Of a DNA stretch of 50,170 nucleotides, positions 27,644 through 35,884 are shown one piece after another. The stretch lies in assembly GCA_018263175.1 (NCBI GenBank), contig JADFDB010000003.1, forward strand, positions 1 to 50,170, read 5' to 3'. The notes under the pieces were generated by a model, which saw nothing but the letters and a program-made list of their open reading frames with translations, was not told where the DNA came from and did not search any database. The DNA comes from Spirochaetota bacterium. GTDB taxonomy: Bacteria; Spirochaetota; UBA4802; UBA5368. The position numbers and the translations under genes were made by a program. Position 1 is the first letter of the stretch. Every line of letters begins with the position of its first letter.

Positions 27644-29026
27644 ATGGACAATGAGCATCTTGCGTTGATGATCTTCAATCGAATCGACAAGTTCGGCGGC
27701 AGGATCGCGATGCGCTACCGGACGCCCTCGGGCTGGAGGGACATCACCTGGTACACCCTCGGCGAACAGATCATGAGCGTCGCCAAGGCCCTCATCGAGT
27801 CGGGAATCAACGAGGGCGACCGGATCGGTATTTACGCGTCTAACTGTCCCGAATGGCACATCGCCGATTTCGCCATCGCCGCCGTCGGCGCGGTTTCAGT
27901 CCCCGTCTTCAGCGCCTTTTCCTCCGAGCAGCTTGAATATATCATCAATCGCGCCGGCGTCAAGCTCCTCTTCGTCGGAGACGAGGAGCGCTACAACAGG
28001 GCGATGCGCTTTTACCTTTCCTCGGACTACCTTCAGCGCGTCATCGTTTTCAACGGGCTTTCCGAGCGGACGAGCGTGCCGCAGAACCAGTCGCTGTCTG
28101 ATTTCCTCGAGATGGGGCGAAAGTCGAAGCGCGAAAAAGACGTCAGGGGCCGCCTGTCCCACGCATCGAGCGACGATTACGCGAGCATCATCTATACACC
28201 CGGCACCACGGGAGAGCCGAAGGGCGTCATCCTCACCCACGCCACCTTTCATCACCAGATCAAGGCGCTTGCCGCCCTCTTCCCCCTGACCGAAAACGAC
28301 ACCTCTCTCTGCTACCTCCCGCTCAGCCGCGCGTTCGAGCGCACCTGGTCCTACTTCATCCTGAGCCGCGGCGCCGCCAACTGCTACTGCGACGACCACA
28401 GCAGAGCCTGGGAATACATGCTCGATGTCGAGCCCACCTGCATGACCGCGCCGCCTTCGTTCTACCAGAAGCTCTACGCCTCCATACACGAGAGCATGGC
28501 AGCCGATTCGCCCTTCCGGCAGTCGCTGTACCGGTGGGCGATCGATACCGCCAAGGTCCTCGCCCGCTACAAGCGGGAGATGCGTCCATACACGCGCGGC
28601 CTGCGCCTGCAGCACCGGCTGACCGCCATGATCCTCAGGGAAAAGATAATGCGCTTTGTCGGGAAACGCGTGCGCTTCCTGATCTCGGGAGGCGTCGCCC
28701 TGCCGCGTGAGATCGAGGAGCTCTTCTATGCGGCGGGGATCCAGATATATCAGGGCTATGGCCTTACCGAGTCCGCCTCGCTCGTGACGATCAACTCGCC
28801 GGGAAACTTCATGTTCGGTACAGCCGGCAAACCGCTCGATCAGTGCGAGGTCCGCATCTCCGAGAAGGGGGAAATCCTCGCCCGCGGACCCAACATGATG
28901 GCCGGTTATTACAAGGTGACCGGCGACGCCATCGACACCTTCGACGAAGAGCGATGGCTCAGGACCGGCGACCTCGGCGTTTTCGAGAACGGCTTCCTGC
29001 GCTATCTGGGCCGAAAAACTGCTTGA
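27644..29026 (+). CDS. Long-chain acyl-CoA synthetase lacking its C-terminal domain
   Basis: A 460-residue AMP-binding enzyme that would activate fatty acids with ATP. The N-terminal domain is complete, with YTPGTTGEPKGVILTH, the YGLTESASL motif and TGDLG. It stops at GFLRYLGRKTA, exactly at the hinge after the conserved GRK, so the C-terminal domain of about 130 residues, which carries the second-step lysine region, is absent. None of the three forward frames of the next 200 bases restores it. Either the protein works as adenylation domain only, or the gene is a recent truncation. No frameshift signal is seen; the body has normal codon use. Confidence 0.85.
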   Translation: MDNEHLALMIFNRIDKFGGRIAMRYRTPSGWRDITWYTLGEQIMSVAKALIESGINEGDRIGIYASNCPEWHIADFAIAAVGAVSVPVFSAFSSEQLEYIINRAGVKLLFVGDEERYNRAMRFYLSSDYLQRVIVFNGLSERTSVPQNQSLSDFLEMGRKSKREKDVRGRLSHASSDDYASIIYTPGTTGEPKGVILTHATFHHQIKALAALFPLTENDTSLCYLPLSRAFERTWSYFILSRGAANCYCDDHSRAWEYMLDVEPTCMTAPPSFYQKLYASIHESMAADSPFRQSLYRWAIDTAKVLARYKREMRPYTRGLRLQHRLTAMILREKIMRFVGKRVRFLISGGVALPREIEELFYAAGIQIYQGYGLTESASLVTINSPGNFMFGTAGKPLDQCEVRISEKGEILARGPNMMAGYYKVTGDAIDTFDEERWLRTGDLGVFENGFLRYLGRKTA

Positions 29027-29061
29027 AAAATCGCGTTCGTTCTCCAAACATGCCTTTTTTC

Positions 29062-29089
29062 GTGACAATGGTTGAAAGGGCGGTATACT
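29062..29089 (+). promoter_or_regulatory. Promoter of the cimA-led gene series
   Basis: GTGACA (29062-29067), a 16-base spacer and TATACT (29084-29089). The predicted leader is about 135 bases and contains complementary segments (CCGGAC and GTCCGG types), so folding before cimA is possible. Confidence 0.5.
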
Positions 29090-29231
29090 CATCGTACCCT
29101 GAAACCGGACGCTCGCGGAGACTATTGGATCGGGACGGGAATCGGAGGTCCGCATCCGGTCCGGCGTACGGCAGGAAATCCCCGCGCGTACACGACCTCA
29201 CGGACGATACAAGCCCCACATTGATCGAGCG

Positions 29232-30842
29232 ATGAAATCAAAAAACGATAAAAACCAGGTCATTATCTACGACACCACCCTCAGGGACGGCGCGCAGACC
29301 TTCGGCATTTCGTTCTCCCTGCACGACAAGATCCGCATTGCCCTCGAGATCGACCGTCTCAAAATCGATTATATCGAGGGCGGGTGGCCGGGGTCGAACC
29401 CCAAGGACGACATCTTCTTTTCCGAGATTCGAAAAACCGATATCAGCCACGCGAAGATCGCCGCCTTCGGCTCGACGAGGCGTCCGCGCACGAAGGCGAA
29501 GGACGACCCGTTTTTACAGGCGCTGGCCGGCTCCGGCGCCGACACCATCACCGTCGTCGCCAAGACCTGGGACTTCCACGTCACCGGTGCGCTCGGCATC
29601 GCGCTCGATGAGAACTTCGCGCTCATCTACGACACGATCGCCTACCTCAAGGATCTCGGCTTCGAGGTCTTCCTCGACGCAGAGCATTTTTTCGACGGCC
29701 ACCGGGCCAATCCCGATTTCGCCCTCGCGTGCATCGCAAAGGCCGCAGAGGCGGGCGCCGATATGCTCGTACTCTGCGACACCAACGGCGGCACGCTCCC
29801 CCACGAGATCGAGGCGGTCACGCGCGCCGTCGTTCAGTCGGTAAAGACCCCGCTTGGCGTCCATTTTCACAACGACGCCGGAGTCGCCGTCGCCAACTCC
29901 ATCGCCGCCGTGATGGCCGGCGCCCGGTCGGTGCAGGGCACCATGAACGGCTACGGCGAACGCTGCGGCAACTGCGACCTGACCTCATTCATCCCGAACC
30001 TCGTGCTCAAGATGGGACGTTCCTGCGCCGCCGCCTCAGCGCTCGGACACCTCACCGAGGTGAGCCGCTACGTCAGCGAGATCGCCAATCTCGCGCACAA
30101 CGAGCGCTCCCCCTACGTCGGCGACAACGCCTTCGCGCACAAGGGCGGCATACACGTTTCGGCCCTTAAAAAGGACACCTCCACCTACGAACACCTCGAT
30201 CCCGCGCTGGTCGGGAACAGGCGCAAGGTGCTCGTGTCCGAGCTCGCGGGCAAGAGCAACATCGAGTTCAAGGCTAAAGAGCTCGGCATCGAGCTCAAGG
30301 AGGGCCTCACGCTCCCGGCAAAAATCCTCAAGCAGATCAAGACCCTCGAGGACCAGGGCTTTCAGTTCGAGGCGGCCGAGGGCTCGTTCGAGCTCATCAT
30401 CCGCAGGGCAACGGGCGAATACCTTCCGTTCTTCAATCTGAAGGGCTTCCGGGTTATCACCGAAAAGAACGAGAAGAACGCCCTGAGCTGCGAGGCGACC
30501 ATCAGGGTCGAGGTGGGGGGCACCGTCGAACACACGGCCGCCAACGGCGACGGCCCGGTCGAGGCGCTCGACAATGCGCTTCGCAAGGCGCTCGAGAAAT
30601 TTTATCCGGAGATCGCGGAGATCCAGCTCACCGACTACAAGGTGCGCGTCCTCGACGAAAAGGCCGGAACCGGCGCCCCGGTCCGGGTGCTCATCGACCA
30701 GAAGCGCCGTGCCGCGCACTGGGGCACGGTCGGCGTTTCGGAAAACATCATCGAGGCGTCGTGGCAGGCGCTCGTGGACGGCATAGAGTACATGCTCTAT
30801 AAAAAGAAAACCTCCGGCGAACGGAAGGCCGTCGATGGATGA
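29232..30842 (+). CDS. cimA: Citramalate synthase
   Basis: A 536-residue enzyme that condenses pyruvate with acetyl-CoA to (R)-citramalate, the first step of the threonine-independent isoleucine route. The HMGL-like barrel opens with IYDTTLRDGAQTFGISFS and has the metal-binding HFHNDAGVAVANSIAA; the GYGERCGNCDL motif and the C-terminal LeuA-type regulatory domain (from about residue 390) are typical of the CimA/LeuA2 branch. The domain probably gives feedback inhibition by isoleucine. Its stop overlaps the murI start by eight bases. Confidence 0.93.
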   Translation: MKSKNDKNQVIIYDTTLRDGAQTFGISFSLHDKIRIALEIDRLKIDYIEGGWPGSNPKDDIFFSEIRKTDISHAKIAAFGSTRRPRTKAKDDPFLQALAGSGADTITVVAKTWDFHVTGALGIALDENFALIYDTIAYLKDLGFEVFLDAEHFFDGHRANPDFALACIAKAAEAGADMLVLCDTNGGTLPHEIEAVTRAVVQSVKTPLGVHFHNDAGVAVANSIAAVMAGARSVQGTMNGYGERCGNCDLTSFIPNLVLKMGRSCAAASALGHLTEVSRYVSEIANLAHNERSPYVGDNAFAHKGGIHVSALKKDTSTYEHLDPALVGNRRKVLVSELAGKSNIEFKAKELGIELKEGLTLPAKILKQIKTLEDQGFQFEAAEGSFELIIRRATGEYLPFFNLKGFRVITEKNEKNALSCEATIRVEVGGTVEHTAANGDGPVEALDNALRKALEKFYPEIAEIQLTDYKVRVLDEKAGTGAPVRVLIDQKRRAAHWGTVGVSENIIEASWQALVDGIEYMLYKKKTSGERKAVDG

Positions 30843-31632
30843 CCGTCCCTTAGGCATATTCGATTCCGGTGTCGGCGGCCTGACTGTCTGCAAGGCCATC
30901 AGGGACCTTCTGCCGTCGGAGAACATCATCTATTTCGGCGACACCCTGCGCTTCCCGTACGGCACCCGCTCCATCGACACCGTAATCCGCTACTCGCGCG
31001 AGATAACGGACTACCTCGCATCGCGGGGCGTCAAGATGATCGTCGTCGCCTGCAACACCTCCTCGGCCGCGGCGCTCGAGGTTTTAAAGAAGGACTACCC
31101 GCTGCCCATAATCGGCGTCATCGAGGCCGGCGCCCGCGCCGCGTGCGCACGGGCATCCGGCGGCACCGTCGGCGTCATCGGCACGCGCGCCACCGTGAAC
31201 AGCGGCTCGTACGTGCGCGAGATACACAGGCTCTCCCCCGGCATGAACGTCGTCCAGCGGCACGCCACCATCTTCGTCTCCCTCACCGAGGAGGGGTGGA
31301 TCGACGATGAGATCACGCGCCTCGCAGCACGGCGCTACCTGCAGGAGATGTACGACGGCGGGGTCCGCAACCTCATCCTCGGGTGCACCCACTTCCCCCT
31401 GCTAAAAAAGGCCATCGCGGACGTCTTTCCCGACCTGGACCTCATCGACACGGGGATCGAGATCGCCCGCGAGGTGAGCACAATATTGAAGGAAAAAAGC
31501 CTTGAAAATCGGGGAGGCCATGGGGATATTGAGCTGTACGCCTCGGACCTTACCGACACCATCCAACGGCTCAAGTCCGTGTTCTTCGGCGACAACGGCT
31601 CAGAGATCAAAAAACTGGTTATTCCCGGCTGA
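30835..31632 (+). CDS. murI: Glutamate racemase
   Basis: A 265-residue enzyme that makes D-glutamate for peptidoglycan. It shows the start motif GIFDSGVGGLTV and the two catalytic cysteines in VACNTSSAAALE and LGCTHFPLL. The length is normal. It begins inside the end of cimA in another frame and is followed by the prolyl isomerase gene after five bases, so it belongs to the same transcript. Confidence 0.95.
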   Translation: MDDRPLGIFDSGVGGLTVCKAIRDLLPSENIIYFGDTLRFPYGTRSIDTVIRYSREITDYLASRGVKMIVVACNTSSAAALEVLKKDYPLPIIGVIEAGARAACARASGGTVGVIGTRATVNSGSYVREIHRLSPGMNVVQRHATIFVSLTEEGWIDDEITRLAARRYLQEMYDGGVRNLILGCTHFPLLKKAIADVFPDLDLIDTGIEIAREVSTILKEKSLENRGGHGDIELYASDLTDTIQRLKSVFFGDNGSEIKKLVIPG

Positions 31633-31637
31633 GGGCA

Positions 31638-32597
31638 ATGAAAACACTAAAACACGCCGCACTCTTCGCGTTCATCGTGCTGGTCTCATCCTCCGCTTCC
31701 TATTCTTGGGAGCCCTTCGACCGGGTCATCGCCGTCGTCAACGACAGGCCCATCGTCGAAAGCGAGGTGGCCGGAAGATTGAGCCGCCTGCAGCAGAAGA
31801 AGAACGTGCCGCGGAACCGCCTCTCCTACGAGCGGAGCCGGCTGCTCGACCGCTTCATAGAGGACTCCATCGTACTGCAGGAGGCCGAACAGCAGTCCAT
31901 CGTCGTCAGCGACGAGAAGGTGACCAATCATATAAAAAAACTCATGGGCCGCATGAATATCGGTTCCATGGAAGATTTCAAGAAGCGCGTTGAAAAAGCC
32001 GAGAACGTCCCCTTCGACGAGTACAGGGAAGACGTCCGGAAATCGCTCATCACCGAGCAGGTAATGTCGCTCGCGATCGGCGTCTCGCCCCCCAGCCGCA
32101 GGGAGGCCATGGACTGGTACGACGCCAACAAGGCCAAGCTCGGCTTCGAGGTCAACGTCAAGCATATACTCATCCGCCCGAAGAACGCATCGCTCGGCGA
32201 GGAAAAGCGGGTGATCGCCGAGATCAACGTGCTGCGCCGGCGCATCGTCGGGGGCGAATCCTTCGAACAGATCGCCGCCGCCAACTCGGAAGATCCGGGC
32301 ACCGCCAAAAAGGGCGGCGCGCTCGGGTGGATGTCGCTTGCGGAACTGGACCCCTATTTCGCCAACCAGGTGTTCCGTATGAGCGACGGCCAGATCTCCG
32401 GCGCAATCAAGTCCGGATTCGGATACCATCTCGTCAAATTTCTCGGCAAACGGCCCGTTACCTTCGACTCGGTTGAGGACAGGATCGTCGGCATGCTTTT
32501 CCAGCAGAAGCTTGCCGAGCAGTTCACCAAATGGGTGGTTCAGCGCCGCAAGGAATCCGAGGTTCGAATCTACATGGAAGACTACGTAAAGGCATAG
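31638..32597 (+). CDS. Periplasmic peptidyl-prolyl isomerase of the SurA type
   Basis: A 319-residue exported chaperone. A signal peptide (MKTLKHAALFAFIVLVSSSA) is followed by a SurA-like N-terminal helical domain (FDRVIAVVNDRPIVESEVAG), then one parvulin domain: VKHILIRPKNASLGE, AAANSEDPGTAKKGGALGWM, and SGFGYHLVKFL. SurA of enterobacteria has two parvulin domains; this has one. It would assist outer-membrane protein folding. Confidence 0.9.
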   Translation: MKTLKHAALFAFIVLVSSSASYSWEPFDRVIAVVNDRPIVESEVAGRLSRLQQKKNVPRNRLSYERSRLLDRFIEDSIVLQEAEQQSIVVSDEKVTNHIKKLMGRMNIGSMEDFKKRVEKAENVPFDEYREDVRKSLITEQVMSLAIGVSPPSRREAMDWYDANKAKLGFEVNVKHILIRPKNASLGEEKRVIAEINVLRRRIVGGESFEQIAAANSEDPGTAKKGGALGWMSLAELDPYFANQVFRMSDGQISGAIKSGFGYHLVKFLGKRPVTFDSVEDRIVGMLFQQKLAEQFTKWVVQRRKESEVRIYMEDYVKA

Positions 32598-32606
32598 GGG
32601 GCCGCG

Positions 32607-34091
32607 GTGAGAGTCGATGTACTGCTCCATATAGACGACGGCCTCGCCGACGCGGACCTCACCGTGTCCGGGGAGTTCGTCCCCGAAGCGCTGCAGAGCG
32701 CCCTATCGGTCCTCGATGCCGTCACGAGCGTCCACATCTCGGCGCCCCCGTCGTATGCCGGCGTGCTGACCGGCAAACCGGGGTTCCGCGTACGAACCGA
32801 CCGCGACGACATCGCCTTCTGGAAACGACTCTTTGCCGAGACCGGCGCGGACCATATCGCGCTCGTTTACGCCGACTCGCCGTTTCTCGACCCCGACATC
32901 ATACGGGACATGCTCGATGTCCATCTGCGCTACCTTGCCGAGTTCACCTATTCCGAGAACCTCCCGCGCGGCTATTCCTGCGAAATCATCGCGCACGAGC
33001 TCGTCAGGTCGGTGCCAGAATCCAACGCCGCCATGCTTCCGCTCTCCGAGGTCGTCCGCTCGAACATCAATCAGTTCGACGTGGAGCTGTATTACCGCGA
33101 CCCCGACATCAGGGAAAAGCGGCTCTCCTTCCGCTCCGGCGACCGGCGTGAACGGCGCGTCATCGAAAACATCCTCTCCATCACCGGTAAAAAACCTCCG
33201 TATGCGCGCATCGGCGAAATCATCAACGCGAACCCGCAGGTGCTCTGCGTCGGACCGTCATATCTCGAGATAGAGCTCAGCGGGCGCTGTGAGCTCGACT
33301 GCGTGTTCTGCTTCCGGAAAAAGCTCGCGGCCGAACACGGCGACATGGAGCCAGCGGTCTTCGAGCGTCTCCTCGAGGGACTTTCTTCCTTCGGCCTCCC
33401 CTACTCGCTCTGTTTCGGGGGCTCGGGCGAACCGCTCATGCACGGCTCGTTCTACGAGCTCAGCTCCCGCGCCCTCAGGGAACCGCTCCTCAAAAACCTC
33501 GTCGTCGAGACCAACGGACTGCTCGCGGGAGAGAACCTCGCCTCCTTCGTTCGCTCGGCCGGCGACGCGCGGCTCCGCTTCATCGTCAACCTTAACGCAA
33601 TCGATCCGTCCACCTACGCGGCGCTCCACGGATCGGACCACTTCGACCAGGTGAACCGCAATGTGCTCTCGCTCAGGGAGGCCCTTGGCGGAGCGGAAAG
33701 CCTCTACGTGCAGATACTGAAGATCAACGAAACGGAGCCCTTCCTGGACCGCTATTACGATGCCTGGGAAAAGAATGGCGTTCCGATCATCCTACAGAAG
33801 CAAAACACCTTTCTCGGCATGATCGAGGACCGCCGCTACAGCGACCTGTCCCCGCTCGACAGAATCCCCTGCTGGCACCTTCAGCGCGACTGCTACGTTC
33901 TCTCGGACGGCCGCGTCGGCTTCTGCCGACAGGACGTCGACGGCGTCTTCGCCCGCGGCACGCTCGCGGACGAGACGCTTCAGGCCATCTGGGAAAAATC
34001 ACTGCAATCATTCGTGCAGGACTACAGGGGAGAGTTGGCCTCCCGGCCCGATTGCCGCTCCTGCGACGAATGGTACACCTTCAACCTCTAA
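32607..34091 (+). CDS. Spiro-SPASM radical SAM protein
   Basis: A 494-residue protein. The N-terminal half (about 1-200) looks like a nucleotidyltransferase-type domain (DHIALVYADSPFLDPDIIRD), followed by a radical SAM core with CELDCVFC (Cys228, 232, 235), a GGSGEP motif, and a C-terminal SPASM region with Cys in PCWHLQRDCYVLSDGRVGFC and CRSCDEW. This layout matches the spiro-SPASM family, described as restricted to spirochaetes. Its reaction is not known. It is followed immediately by an SpsF-like and an SpsG-like gene, which suggests that it acts in the synthesis of an activated sugar or a glycosylated surface product. Confidence 0.88.
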   Translation: MRVDVLLHIDDGLADADLTVSGEFVPEALQSALSVLDAVTSVHISAPPSYAGVLTGKPGFRVRTDRDDIAFWKRLFAETGADHIALVYADSPFLDPDIIRDMLDVHLRYLAEFTYSENLPRGYSCEIIAHELVRSVPESNAAMLPLSEVVRSNINQFDVELYYRDPDIREKRLSFRSGDRRERRVIENILSITGKKPPYARIGEIINANPQVLCVGPSYLEIELSGRCELDCVFCFRKKLAAEHGDMEPAVFERLLEGLSSFGLPYSLCFGGSGEPLMHGSFYELSSRALREPLLKNLVVETNGLLAGENLASFVRSAGDARLRFIVNLNAIDPSTYAALHGSDHFDQVNRNVLSLREALGGAESLYVQILKINETEPFLDRYYDAWEKNGVPIILQKQNTFLGMIEDRRYSDLSPLDRIPCWHLQRDCYVLSDGRVGFCRQDVDGVFARGTLADETLQAIWEKSLQSFVQDYRGELASRPDCRSCDEWYTFNL

Positions 34092-34115
34092 TTAACGCTC
34101 ACAGGAAAAAAACCA

Positions 34116-34898
34116 ATGGTTGTAAATGGAGTCGTAAACGGCAAAAAGCTCAAGCCGCGCGTCACCGCGGTAATCCAGGCGCGGATGCAGTCGAAGCGCC
34201 TCCCCGGCAAGGCGATGCTCGAGCTTGCGGGCACTCCGCTCCTCGCCCACGTCATCGACCGGACCCAGCGCATAGACGGCGTCGAGACCGTCGTCGTCGC
34301 CACGAGCATCGGCGAGGAGAACGCGCCCATCATCGAGCTCGCCCGTTCGATGAGCGCGGGCATCTTCGTGGGATCGATTGAAAACGTGCTCGAACGCTAT
34401 TACCTCTCCGCCCTCGAATTCGGCGGCGACTACATCGTACGCGTCACCGGCGACAATCCGTTCACCGATCCCGAATACGCCTCGATGGCCGTCGAGATAG
34501 CGCTCGAATCCGCCGCCGACCTCTGCTCACTCTCCAATCTGCCGCTCGGCACGGCCGTGGAGATCATCAAGCGCGAGGCCCTCGAGGAGGCCTACCGGCA
34601 GAACAGCAAGCCCTATCACCGCGAGCACGTAACGCCGTACCTCAAGGAACACCCGGAGCTCTTCCGCATCGAGCGGCCCGCGGTAAACATAAAGAACCCC
34701 TTCCCCGGCCTGCGCCTGACGGTCGACACCGAAGAGGATTTTCGGCTTGCCGCGACCCTCTATGAAAATCTCTACCACGGGGAGGTGTTCCCCCTTGCGG
34801 ACGTCATCCAGTATGTAAAGAAGCACCCCGAAATAGCCGCCCTGAACGCGGAGGTACGCCAGCGCCCCATGCACCACGCGGAGAGCGGGAATGCCTGA
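34116..34898 (+). CDS. SpsF-like cytidylyltransferase
   Basis: A 260-residue nucleotidyltransferase of the family that makes CMP-activated acidic sugars (spore-coat SpsF, CMP-sialic acid synthetase type). It shows VIQARMQSKRLPGKAMLELA (the nucleotide-binding start), RVTGDNPFTDPEY with metal-binding Asp, and the C-terminal LRLTVDTEEDFRLA. A basic extension of about 14 residues precedes the core. It overlaps the next gene by eight bases. With the spiro-SPASM and SpsG-like genes it forms a small sugar-activation set, probably for surface polysaccharide or flagellar decoration. Confidence 0.88.
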   Translation: MVVNGVVNGKKLKPRVTAVIQARMQSKRLPGKAMLELAGTPLLAHVIDRTQRIDGVETVVVATSIGEENAPIIELARSMSAGIFVGSIENVLERYYLSALEFGGDYIVRVTGDNPFTDPEYASMAVEIALESAADLCSLSNLPLGTAVEIIKREALEEAYRQNSKPYHREHVTPYLKEHPELFRIERPAVNIKNPFPGLRLTVDTEEDFRLAATLYENLYHGEVFPLADVIQYVKKHPEIAALNAEVRQRPMHHAESGNA

Positions 34899-35802
34899 TC
34901 CGCTGATCGCCATCCTCACCGGATGGGACGGCCCGCTCGGCCGCGGCCACGTCCAGCGGATGGCATCACTGCTCGATCATCTCGTCGGCACTGCTGGCAT
35001 GCGCGCGACGCTGATTGCCCGCGCCTGTCCCGATTTTTTTCCCGACAGACTGCGCCGCCACGTTCGGCCCGAACCCGAGGGCCGCGTTTCGCTCTTCGTT
35101 CGCGACATGCGCGACTCGTCCGTCGACGATATCCGCCGATTGCAAGCGTCTGCCCCCGTGCTCTGCGTCGACGACCTCGGCCCCGGGCGCGAGATCGCCG
35201 ACCGCGCGATCGACCTGCTCCCCAATCCCGTTCAACCGGCCCGCCGGGGCGACCCCGGGCTTTTCCTTCACGGCTACGGCTTTCGTTCTGCGCTCGAAAA
35301 ACTCGGCGACGCCGTCGTCGAGAAGACTCTCGACTACACGCTCTACGCCGGTGCATCTCCGGCCGATGAATACGTTGATTTTCTCGTTTCGCTGCTTCCG
35401 GCTGACGCGCGCTTCGCCGTGTTTCGGGGAGCCGGATCGTTCATGCGCGACGGCACGTCGACCACGGCGCTCGGGCGTGATGACTACGCCGGTCTCATCC
35501 TCGCCTCCAGGGTGCTCGTCTCGCACTTCGGCATCGCCCTCTATGAGGCCCGCGCGGCGGCCTGCCGCCCGGTCGCGATCAACCCCTCGGAATACCATTC
35601 GCGTCTCTGCGACATCGCCCCCGCCGAACTCGGCATCGTCAACCTCGGAACGCGCGACGCACTCGCCCCGGCGGCCGCGGCGGCCGCCATCCGCGGCGCG
35701 GCCGCCGGGGCGCCGCTTACGGCGGTCTCGGCCGCGGCGGTCTGCACCGCCGCGCGAGAAAATCTTGACAGGTTCTCGGGCCTGCTCAGAACTATGATCT
35801 GA
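34891..35802 (+). CDS. SpsG/PseG-like glycosyltransferase or sugar hydrolase
   Basis: A 303-residue GT-B fold protein. It starts with LTGWDGPLGRGHVQRMASLL, where GRGHVQR is the conserved loop of SpsG/PseG-type proteins, and has VLCVDDLGPGREIADRAIDL and LPNP. PseG removes UDP from an activated pseudaminic-acid precursor. Several regions are Ala- and Arg-rich, in particular DALAPAAAAAAIRGAAAGAP near the C-terminus, and the C-terminal sugar-binding motif is poorly preserved, so the exact activity is uncertain. It is the third gene of the sugar set. Confidence 0.75.
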   Translation: MPDPLIAILTGWDGPLGRGHVQRMASLLDHLVGTAGMRATLIARACPDFFPDRLRRHVRPEPEGRVSLFVRDMRDSSVDDIRRLQASAPVLCVDDLGPGREIADRAIDLLPNPVQPARRGDPGLFLHGYGFRSALEKLGDAVVEKTLDYTLYAGASPADEYVDFLVSLLPADARFAVFRGAGSFMRDGTSTTALGRDDYAGLILASRVLVSHFGIALYEARAAACRPVAINPSEYHSRLCDIAPAELGIVNLGTRDALAPAAAAAAIRGAAAGAPLTAVSAAAVCTAARENLDRFSGLLRTMI

Positions 35803-35884
35803 GGACCGGGTACGGGGACGCGGGCGGCATCGCCGCGCTCCGTCCGGCCCGAAAACGGATCATCCGCGCAAGAGGAGCAGTCAG

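Noticed and set aside
32555..32575. GGTTCGAATCT string resembling a tRNA T-loop
   Set aside because: It lies inside the prolyl isomerase gene and no acceptor or anticodon arms can be built around it.
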